From Endotrypanum monterogeii (taxonomy: Eukaryota; Euglenozoa; Kinetoplastea; Trypanosomatida; Trypanosomatidae): a stretch of DNA of 19,109 nt. The translations under genes were made by a program, and so were the position numbers. The stretch's first letter is position 1. Every line of letters starts with the position of its first letter. Below, in pieces: positions 12,201 through 16,105 of this stretch. The notes beneath the pieces were generated by a model that saw only the letters and a list, made by a program, of their open reading frames with translations, was not told the origin of the DNA and made no database searches. The DNA lies in NCBI GenBank assembly GCA_000333855.2, contig CM007334.1, positions 273,105 to 292,213 of the forward strand. The letters run 5' to 3'.

Positions 12201-12914
12201 GCAGTCATTGTCGGCCACTTGCCGCACAGAAGCGCGTTGATGAGGTGGGGACTCTCGGCTCTCCCCGCCTGCAGTTTTGCCGGGTGGGCTCGACGTCGTC
12301 GCGCCAGCACGCGGCACGACAAAGTGTACCCCTAAACTCTCCAGTGCCGCTTTTTCGGGAGTGATGGCGCTGGGCACACCGAGGCAGTCATTTAGAATCT
12401 CCGGCTGACTGGGAAGCCCATCTGAAGCGAGTTCCACATGCAATAGGCAACGCAGCAGATCAGACTCGATCTGCTGCGTGGAGGTGATGAGGCTCTCTTC
12501 GTCCACGTCGCCCCCTTTGTCGCCGTCGCTCGGCTGTGGGGTGGTATTTGGTTTTCCATTGAAGGAGGAACACGAAGACCTCTTCTGTGAGTCGCCGTTC
12601 GCAATCGAGCTCATCTGACTGACGCCGGTGCCATCGGATGGCGACGGCACCCGAATACGACGGCGCACATACTTCCCAATAGCAGTTAAAAGAATTTCCA
12701 TTGCCTCAGCAGACGACACGCGGTAATCCGTTCCAGCACCAGCAGGATCTTCGAAGGAGCTCGACGACTCTTTTTGTTCAGGAATGTTGCTGCTGTTCGC
12801 CTCATCCTCAGGCAATGCACACAACGGCACCGCCGATTTGGCCCGGCTGGTCATCGGAGCCGTCACCGAAGGGGAGGCATTGTCGATTGAAGTATGATCA
12901 CGACTCGGCATCAT
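231..12914 (-). CDS. Giant (4227 aa) coiled-coil protein, trypanosomatid type, function unknown
   Basis: An uninterrupted frame of 4228 codons ends in TGA at 233-231. The start is the first of two tandem ATGs; an in-frame TGA lies 18 nt upstream (12932-12930) and no ATG occurs between the inferred splice acceptor and the start. I see no signal peptide or clear membrane segment. Residues 1-1340 carry short hydrophobic helical islands (about 64-90, 140-200, 368-402, 526-548, 618-655, 825-851, 1055-1075, 1171-1191) in Ser/Thr/Gly-rich linkers. Residues 1343-1695 are a denser Leu/Ala-rich helical block. Residues 1700-2180 and 2350-3130 look disordered, with many Ser-Pro and Thr-Pro sites. Short helices and a coiled coil lie at about 2181-2218 and 2285-2350. 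Coiled coils follow at about 3135-3210, 3325-3390, 3455-4012 and 4081-4140. Low-complexity spots are a Glu7/Gln5 run near 3213-3227, an Arg-Ser repeat near 3385-3395 and a poly-Pro stretch near 3415-3427. A cytoskeletal scaffold role is inferred from architecture only. The gene itself is near certain. Confidence 0.95.
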   Translation of the reverse strand: MMPSRDHTSIDNASPSVTAPMTSRAKSAVPLCALPEDEANSSNIPEQKESSSSFEDPAGAGTDYRVSSAEAMEILLTAIGKYVRRRIRVPSPSDGTGVSQMSSIANGDSQKRSSCSSFNGKPNTTPQPSDGDKGGDVDEESLITSTQQIESDLLRCLLHVELASDGLPSQPEILNDCLGVPSAITPEKAALESLGVHFVVPRAGATTSSPPGKTAGGESRESPPHQRASVRQVADNDCTIESTVHRSRVQSSSSITTGVPAVASVSTHAPFSSGNTRAKELYYTYTRRGVPPPRSRQRARAAAVTASLEESHVARHPRHSANCHDTDEKGSASHVTASTSPQVYTSGGSFPEYNENVSALPPPRRGVVRPLHKAEMRAAMRSWPSRIAQYVFAATLTEQELRRAVKSNDNATNAKPPRKSESTSNGAPPSSVHVDGMMFGNTVFQVGDVVAESEDGGDVALDAILRRLCDFLNHTSLGTATRDTGAGQPRSIAFPSFARFYLADGPTEGIVGASKTDERATCHSAREEGCVHACLVRLAEVLLSSLDAGATGLAPQENVSSAGKGLMLSGDIVTTVEALLKHTPLMAVPKSPSALSGDAPTLTSADVGAATPPMTARSAVWQALRSLLHLSPSSRYNPTVSTTPLVVGLVRRYIPGRTSRSNDDHNIDGRHGSGEDLQVRLLPVSDLFVRTDGEETTMAAPGPGGELGGCQCSSSDLLRTPPFFMAVFLEVSGEDVLYLKAGHPDAVSLEEENSAKVRYEADVPHAYRERHSRHMSCQNRRGVHHREGATLRGDGLGQDRSAFIDNTDTLVSTLNSAEGAASLSTLDRCLSRHECAFWEKLLAIAHFVQVSGTPAEVETTARYVTLATRRRREAREQSERRSQHGDSSGGAVTSVAQSLISPSVPAFFFTLTETSELVSSDAAAAVDLRRALFCSTKDDVDDCDNDRESVDYDATAVDAAQGARTKSGSVLSVCIDGRPPRCLLGGSGLSLRGFLGWGKAAPSESQDQFASSDIQVQGDERGDLLGAPPPRHEKESYVHATQDEPMSATSDIKSTEENIMDWMHEVLIPLFYETTVSGSFASHQGSAAPATSLKEKSGDDSEVELSAAAATAPRKRVSYHLRSQRVLLGRVQAVTPSMVYGGRMTAAGTATSSGAACSEASTMTDTVVQYSSFDAHLLSYLLLHQLFFNPRMSSTGAVNLQRKRACSAPLPQRALYHHYHPVVTEDEQTQQASSQLSGVHSMRGSPRRVTGIGSPQSPNAQVRHVGFREAMSSATPLQRSSSFPVNVSSSGTPRRQRSSSTTTMEASAEQPTPISGSPRSILKSGRRYRREKLIRNSAPAASIAPFTSLWLWRLWAAEVLGCGNDGGDSRLPQRQKNIGDISSISRTLCITSASYLRYTQALAVRVASDVAITVMLSGLLAELYASSTEVRACEPCNEAESPIVANGYRDALCTDAAEVDKERMTKEEPLGLNIESMRCRALSCDDLLPLAIDAALGFVRAALAPLLCNLDADPAHQGRAVSRLTVDIDVRYLCDEEECRTQWRDVAQGEEMRTGDSKSKCDQPQNDAPPHPRHDTASPVGSCLCPRLSLAALHRLQTLSLVSLLHTRQQVLDSVTRPLDVLLRHMSWALATHRLRALCQPLNDFLGRGSLLAALRGSDSDVRRVQAEHELWRHVHEVLAQYEGCLVLPHLLPNGGASMLEAALPDLAGKNRAGVEEAAARECNGAERTPAHAHDEQVGLASFGQKMSGYPQTYSQESVTNLSIAAVAPAATEGGSGSSPIQWLAGQQQTLGGSSAQRSVFDFVPLSFANAGAGPTHSHSLSTAQYTVLQPRSPRSSPTCVPRSWSSNCFDAEDSQRLYSCLFDGRGTRLGSTAAHGEDRAGGVGGTASDLRHVATSVLRETPVPMLAVGTRTNMKRRPVAVSDVFGEGISVDNVNSAAALGSSVHFLGPNDVADVAHVLPCESSRSASCAIEAAPSVPLFQPIATILDVPVPTVSEAARGCCQSGSPPILVDANNTSAPFAATSETCSAPIRANCSSRSTSSPKCAALQCRLQHAQVSSHMSSVLTLTSAVSVGRRLQPQVPSAWVMDGEHARVAELSPLKSIELEQQEQQPESAQTSLGKNLPGSVDDSSVTQTGWSEKATAASAIFTEEDAGVDVSMSKASVMPAVVQARKGAVVEGPLLSPYVREAKHVVVAAMLRHCFLPLWTQLLLTRKQKLAGEDARGEKNNADTSDMSSIRHETAPRSLSQLDVRGGYSLSPAKIKAALSTAPASSCGHTRNAAGRNRAVLSPKAEALLARHVEKLTDQNVELRRRLHDSQRLLADLHQTCCGLREATRQYERALTIQREDSGMSVVAVTSTHLTDTSVSLPEGGSTLPARHHPGSATPSPLSSMPLMTPGVGLFDFGERQGDPAAEHVMGRRGAALCPLDTVDFASSLPAQSPPDLHYFERAEEGCQRVLGLCQRMAELLSGIKNPGDNQGEAAAGLLASAVAYTRDSSSQDCCATSPLINSNFYPIHFLSQGILGARCPSPPEPTSAELGAPAMIRGEYSGVRRHSSVSHGPSQLFAPLEPQPLRRNSAALTLVSIAPTGAMTMSSTILGETPGSTQTSTPIALLFVGAASSSSRRGSPVPLESRSVVHHHISQRPPLFLAQSSSTSVTPPCPVGSSVCNTDVNAPRSLGAVYSVAASPGSQHILTPLVWVSHPAALSFDVRGEDQEEEQEEAPEVAVAPSPFHHCIPSTEKPLAAMIKISESHSIAVDSENQSRVPLSCVSSLHPLPGGTFPLREERSVSDQGTPAHTTVVVLSAHPQHAAPQPSTRPEDDLEAGAHTPNDGKCRHRNDLSSTLSSSSSGPSHCSERELYNVVKSHEIAGWPSVPQPSSLLSSPSTATTETSGKLPFMGVDGFRKNSFVATPTTVYTGAPDTAPIRDDDLGLRGIEVAEDTSHEHRVDDFPAQEVSHLQSFCRDTSFPLPRTLVGSPPQQLQGKESTSTTGYQSRGSPSFSNTLPRRVSVGTQLLFTKVSTSTQTPWRIGSDFPAHGVPPAIVVNAQTAQRSDNADNAGHGLSSSFDPCRLVNNTANLSLLPDLMPITGAKALHTRWSLFPAQEGAGDVSPVPASATTSEQATLNVATATAVSSPSLRERTPARSSEAAVTALAELQQRLSTSSGAVVELQQQLQLVREQLREKEADIIRLTEERTATEAARETWQRAAPFEEEEEEEARYQQQQQDDRVCVPSPPPPRLSVATSTEPVLLSPSPFSTPLCEGLEKKGDSDVVADISLTDPKYISRQTEHTALRVKAVGVMPQPAAASVPSVPLETGLMSTGSPPALPSRVQLLRRVSELEDELRNANFRMHQWRALLEAKRHTHLVQVDQLTRRLESESRRCTRVSRSRSRSPLDSATDSILSVEDMLEREGEPRPLPPPPPLHACLPPPVMVAQAPSPASGDIALSPALRAEMHESQLRRCIDALTEQLHRAEALAARERARRVEAEDCINSLLLNEGLLRERLGAQKRARQEALAQQRQHEQDAEQRERLFCQEVDSRKTTLATMQAALLASSNELQGNLLAELDAERRAREAEAAAHRAAQERLARECDEMQRRLSCERDDAIRKQEELLVRTAAEVQAARSQLTTMQERIDRMTNELRTNEAESREHRHRCIAAETQTAVLDSDRKRLRERVIALEADLLNARATWQQWQQDSEERLRTLRHEYEECAEGACAAAEALRVENSELLQRYNQKLGILQSANVVSDEAYQAALEEVTRNFIDARNAHQRATEELCREQENHGRTALALEEARAENEALRRRVDIVSEQLSRSDIAASAQRLQETRLSTLEKELEEARTRQQESLLQGRSDMRRCEDALRREVETHVRTITALQEDRRVGEALQLRLKEELRSERLARGTEKENLEAVLATLRSQLSHAEQRGLDNSEALRHEKSLYERTLHTMRAAEEANRQLQRSSSALEARVVHCMQRWWSARETCAVQWMETKAVLLMDAFGIQRTELHSRLHEQQVHQSEEPPLPNPSLMCPSSAAATRFPAQSEVRREGRRRNRTTRHGQSLLPDAVASAPTASPGREMSQEMVVVSLDDPLGLRYELRCKARHITTLSERVRQLEEARRVDQQVVSTLQQLVESEDFRQVSSVAAPSRLPAHLTSRTLPTTLWPSSSPPRTASQQWSALNLAAAESSVATPTSYQQRVSTDSVASSPGIRGRQRLTPEEYRQRYALL
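870..2552 (-). other. Main coiled-coil segment of the giant protein (residues about 3455-4012)
   Basis: The translation is dominated by Glu, Arg, Gln, Leu and Ala. Leucines recur at heptad-like spacing, and Pro and Gly are almost absent for about 550 residues, in contrast to the Pro/Ser-rich linkers on both sides. This length could form a rod of several tens of nanometres. A further coiled coil at residues 4081-4140 precedes a Ser/Thr/Pro-rich tail that ends in a charged segment. Confidence 0.85.
3234..3278 (-). repeat. In-frame trinucleotide tracts encoding Glu7 and Gln5
   Basis: The plus strand shows a CCT/CTC run at 3257-3278 and a CTG/TTG run at 3234-3248. On the coding strand these read as GAG codons (Glu7, near residues 3213-3219) and CAG/CAA codons (Gln5, near 3223-3227). 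They sit at the end of the first C-terminal coiled coil and are candidates for length variation between strains. Confidence 0.85.
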
Positions 12915-12992
12915 TCGCTCTACAGCAGCTCACAGAGCGATGTGTTTTGTTCCTCTGCTTCAGTGCTTCTATCTTTCTTTTCCCCTTCCCGT

Positions 12993-13050
12993 CTCCCGCG
13001 GGTGTGCGTGTTGGGGGAAGAAAGGAAGGAGGGGGAGGGGGGGGGGGGGC
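12993..13050 (-). promoter_or_regulatory. Likely spliced-leader trans-splice acceptor of the giant gene
   Basis: Read on the minus strand, 13050-13011 is an almost unbroken pyrimidine tract that includes a run of 13 C (13049-13037). The first AG after it is at 12994-12993. This would leave a 78 nt 5' UTR free of ATG before the start at 12914. A polypyrimidine tract followed by the first AG is the usual trypanosomatid acceptor. The tract is unusually C-rich, whereas U-rich tracts are generally regarded as stronger, so acceptors further upstream (for example after the pyrimidine tract at 13580-13547) are possible. Confidence 0.65.
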
Positions 13051-13206
13051 GAATGTGTTAACCCTTTTCACTGGCTCACCTCTACAAGAGCAAAGAAGTG
13101 TTTCGTGTGGTGGGCAAGCGTACACGATAAGAAAATGTGGTAGAGATGTGTCTCTGTGGGAAAGAGGGGGATCGAGGGGAAACAGAAAAAAAACCTCGGA
13201 GTAGGG

Positions 13207-13236
13207 TTTTTTTTTTTTGTTGTTGTTGTTGTTGTT
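13207..13236. repeat. T12 run followed by (GTT)n
   Basis: Twelve T (13207-13218) run directly into six GTT units on the plus strand. On the transcribed minus strand this is (AAC)n followed by A12. Confidence 0.95.
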
Positions 13237-13402
13237 AATCGAGTAGTGAAGAATAAGGTGTGTGCCAACCCCCTCCCGAAGAAAATAAAACACCAAGCAA
13301 GTAAAAAAAGAGGTCGACGATACCAACACAGCGTAGGAGTGGGTAATAGGAGGAGGGAGGATACACAGAGAAAAAAGAGTTAAATTGGGGCACCAGCCAA
13401 GG

Positions 13403-13466
13403 CACATACACACACACATACACATACATACACACACACATACATACATACACACAAAAAAAAAAA
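13403..13466. repeat. (CA)n/(CATA)n microsatellite ending in an A-run
   Basis: The plus strand shows interspersed CA and CATA units to about 13456, then eleven A to 13466. On the minus strand this reads as T-run then (TG/TATG)n, lying about 0.5 kb upstream of the giant gene's start. Confidence 0.93.
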
Positions 13467-13546
13467 CACCACAACGGCAACTTTCTTTTGAATTAAAAAA
13501 ATTGTTACCACCCCCAAACAACAACGAAAACATACAAAAGTTTGGA

Positions 13547-13567
13547 GGGGAAGGGAAGGAGGGAGGG
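13547..13567 (+). other. Candidate G-quadruplex motif
   Basis: Four runs of at least three G (13547-13550, 13553-13555, 13561-13563, 13565-13567) have loops of 2, 5 and 1 bases, which fits the standard G3+N1-7 pattern on the plus (template) strand. Whether it folds in cells is unknown. The complementary pyrimidine tract may equally act as an RNA-processing signal. Confidence 0.6.
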
Positions 13568-13842
13568 AAGAAAAAAAGAAAGATACAGATGTGGAGACCG
13601 CCGCAACGGAGGGGGATTAGCACCAAGAAAAGAAAACAAGGAAGGGAAATGGGGAGGGAAACATGCAAAAACAAGCAAATTATATGGTGTTTTCTTTTGA
13701 CAAACGGGGTGTACAATGTTCGTCAGAGATCGGTGGTGATTCGACAATCTATAGGGCTGTATGTATAACTGTTTGTTTATTGCTGCTATTTCCAAAATGA
13801 CTGCAGCTGTAGTTTTTTCTTTGATTTACAAGCAGGGGAAAA

Positions 13843-13856
13843 TGTATGTATATATG

Positions 13857-13892
<36 letters not shown>

Positions 13893-13902
13893 CGTGTGTA
13901 TA
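13843..13902. repeat. Compound (TA)n-(TG)n microsatellite
   Basis: The plus strand runs from TATG/TA units (13843-13871) into about fourteen TG units with one CG interruption (13872-13900). Alternating purine-pyrimidine DNA of this kind can adopt Z-DNA or cruciform forms. It lies mid-spacer. Confidence 0.95.
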
Positions 13903-14196
13903 CAAAAGAAAGAGTGAGGGACGGGCGGAGGAGCAAGCCCTAGTGGAGGTGAACAGGTTATTCCGATTGTAGAAGAAAAAGAGGTAAAGTATATACCGAT
14001 CTTGTTACAGACCTGAGCTCCGGTGTTCCAGAAAAACCACAAGTAGGACCTTGTGTAGAGACGCTGCAGTTTTGTGGGGGATATCCTCAATGTACACCAA
14101 AACACGGACACACAACGCTCAGACACGACAGCGACTTCATCGACAGAACAAACAGAAACCTCGACGAAGAGATAGAAGGGTACTCCGAGGAGAGAG

Positions 14197-14208
14197 TTTT
14201 TTTTTTTT
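14197..14208. repeat. T12 homopolymer
   Basis: Twelve consecutive T on the plus strand (A12 on the transcribed strand), in the intergenic spacer. Confidence 0.95.
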
Positions 14209-14370
14209 AAAGGAAAATTGGTGGGAGAAAGGACGAACTTCACGTGAAAGGCAACAACAAAAAAACTAAACCCACTCACCCACCCTCTTTCTTTTTTATC
14301 GCCCCTTCTTTCCCTTATTTTTCCCCCTTGGAATTCGCTTGTGTCTGGAGGGAAGGATGCGTAGTACCGC

Positions 14371-14409
14371 GCACACACACACACACACACACCCACACAC
14401 AAAAAAAAA
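14371..14409. repeat. (CA)n microsatellite with A9 tail
   Basis: CA units with one CCCA interruption run from 14371 to 14400, followed by nine A to 14409. The same CA-then-A-run pattern occurs at 13403-13466. Confidence 0.95.
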
Positions 14410-14589
14410 GTAGCACCGCTTTTCTTTCGTGCTCCTTCGCCCTCCCCCCTCGCTCTCGGTTTGTTGGTCTCTCTTGCTTGGGTGATTGTGCGTGCGCGTG
14501 TGTATGCGATGATTTCCGCCTCACTGCATACACCTCTCTTTCCAGTGTATCTAAATAAATATATGTAGATATAATGATACAGACAACGT

Positions 14590-14602
14590 AAAAAAAAAAA
14601 AA
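14590..14602. repeat. A13 homopolymer
   Basis: Thirteen A on the plus strand give U13 on the transcribed strand. Such U-runs are common in trypanosomatid spacers and may assist RNA processing. Confidence 0.95.
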
Positions 14603-15152
14603 CTGATGTGAGTGGGTGGTGGAGTTGGAGAAAGAGGTAGTCGTGGTGGTGGGCGACGCCGAGATTTGCGCATAGTCCGACGACAAAAGAAAGAAAAGTT
14701 AGAGAGGGTAGCGAGGGAGACGAAGTAGAGGGACTCAGACACAGAGGCGATGGGCCACGCATCACCTCGGGAGAGATGCAGCGCGATGACGATGTATGGG
14801 TGAGCTGCACACAACTTTTGTACACAGACGAGTCCCCAAATACTTTTGATCGAAGAAGAGAAACGAAGTCCGCGAGGCGATACGCAGATTGAGCCCACAC
14901 AACTCATTCGAACTAACACCGTGTGTACGTGTATGCGCGTGTACAAGGAAGCACTCACAGAGCTCTCGTGAGTCACTTCGACTGCAGACGGCGCATGTAC
15001 AGCATGAAAGTGTGGCGAACAGTTCTCCTCCGCGTGATATTGAACTCGATTATGATTAATAATATTTCTTTTTTTTTTCATTGTTTTTTTTTTCAGATAT
15101 CAAATATTTCTGTTTAAGCACGTCATTTTATTTCAAGCACAGGTCATGGAGA

Positions 15153-15177
15153 ACAATAATAATAATGATAATAATAA
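15153..15177. repeat. (AAT)n-like imperfect trinucleotide repeat
   Basis: The plus strand shows AAT units with one GAT interruption, next to a G-rich segment at 15182-15245. Non-coding. Confidence 0.9.
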
Positions 15178-15227
15178 AACGAGGGGGCTCGAGAACATAC
15201 GTGTGGGAGGCGCGGTGGTGGATGAGA

Positions 15228-15245
15228 GGGTGGGAAAGGGGGGGG
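15228..15245 (+). other. Candidate G-quadruplex motif
   Basis: GGG at 15228, GGG at 15232 and G8 at 15238-15245 supply four G-triplets with short loops. It lies within the likely 3' UTR region of the 426-aa gene, on the non-transcript strand. Confidence 0.5.
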
Positions 15246-15824
15246 CGACATTCACCGTTGGGGAACAGCGAGCGAATACAAGAACATCGGACAAACACAG
15301 AACTATCTTCGTACAAACGCATACTCTTGAAGTGTAAGAATGCTCACACCATGTTGAGGTGAAGGGGTGGGCGTTCGCTTTGCGTATCATCAGCTGAGAA
15401 AAGTGGGGACAGAAAACAAGAGAAGTCTTTCGGTGGTGATGGTAACGCCACTGCGGAAAGGAGGGAAAGAAACGGGCAAACAAAAAAAAAGGGAGCAAGT
15501 CACCTATACTTTAAAATGACAAGCCAAGCAGTTCACCAACATGAGATGAACAGCACAAAAAAAAAAATCACATCGAAAACGCGCAAGATGAAATGCATGA
15601 CGAGTAAATACAAGCACAAACACACACCAACACTAACACGCACACCTATCAGACGAAGAGAGAAGGGGGCGGGCACGACAGAGGTTGGAAAATTTTTTCC
15701 GTGCAAAACCACCAGTGAGGTCTTTATGTAAAGGTGGGCGGAGAGAATTAAAATAATTAAAAAAAAAAAGCAGCACACGCTCGTGAAGGCCTGCAAACAT
15801 CTCTGTGTTAGTGAACACACACAC

Positions 15825-15863
15825 AACCCCTTTCTTCTCTCTCTCGTTCCTATTTCTTCTCAG
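15825..15863 (+). promoter_or_regulatory. Plus-strand polypyrimidine tract followed by CAG (antisense splice-acceptor look-alike)
   Basis: The plus strand has about 35 nearly uninterrupted C/T bases and then CAG at 15861-15863, the textbook layout of an acceptor, but it opposes the direction of both genes. The only plus-strand frame downstream that opens with ATG (16007-16357) overlaps the 3' end of the 426-aa gene in antisense and looks like a shadow. It may be a chance GA-rich element of the sense 3' UTR. Confidence 0.35.
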
Positions 15864-16105
15864 AAACACTGCACTCACAGTTGTACAGGCGCACATCATC
15901 CACCACAGAACCCTCCCAGAAAGCTGTACGACCTCGTCACCTTCTCCCCCCTTCCTACTCGTGCTCCTATTCTCCCTCTACGCACGCTCACCAGCATTAG
16001 GGCGTAATGCCCCATGAAGGAGACCACTACACAATCATCCGGCGGAACCGCTTCCATCCGTGTCTTCACCCTGGGGAAAAAAAATTAGTTGCCTCTCGCA
16101 CCCAC

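Larger units (their letters stand above)
12915..16105. other. 3.2 kb intergenic region (3' UTR of the 426-aa gene plus 5' region of the giant gene)
   Basis: Numerous simple repeats, homopolymer runs and purine or pyrimidine tracts fill this stretch. Open frames exist on both strands, but their translations are low-complexity strings rich in Cys, Phe, Tyr, His or Lys, unlike the flanking genes. The parts at about 13975-14190 and 14610-15060 are more complex sequence in which I recognise nothing. A degenerate retroposon-derived 3' UTR element of the SIDER type, common in Leishmania, cannot be confirmed or excluded by eye. No tRNA-like B box was noticed. Confidence 0.75.

Noticed and set aside
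12898..13716. 272-residue minus-strand frame overlapping the giant gene's start
   Set aside because: Its translation is mostly runs of Phe, Pro, Asn/Lys and Cys-Val produced by T, C, AAC and CA repeats. It crosses the inferred splice tract, so it would be removed from the mature transcript.
14600..15060. Possible SIDER-type retroposon remnant or snoRNA gene
   Set aside because: The segment is non-repetitive and in the right context, but I could not identify the diagnostic signature, a poly(A) end with target duplication, or paired C/D or H/ACA boxes.
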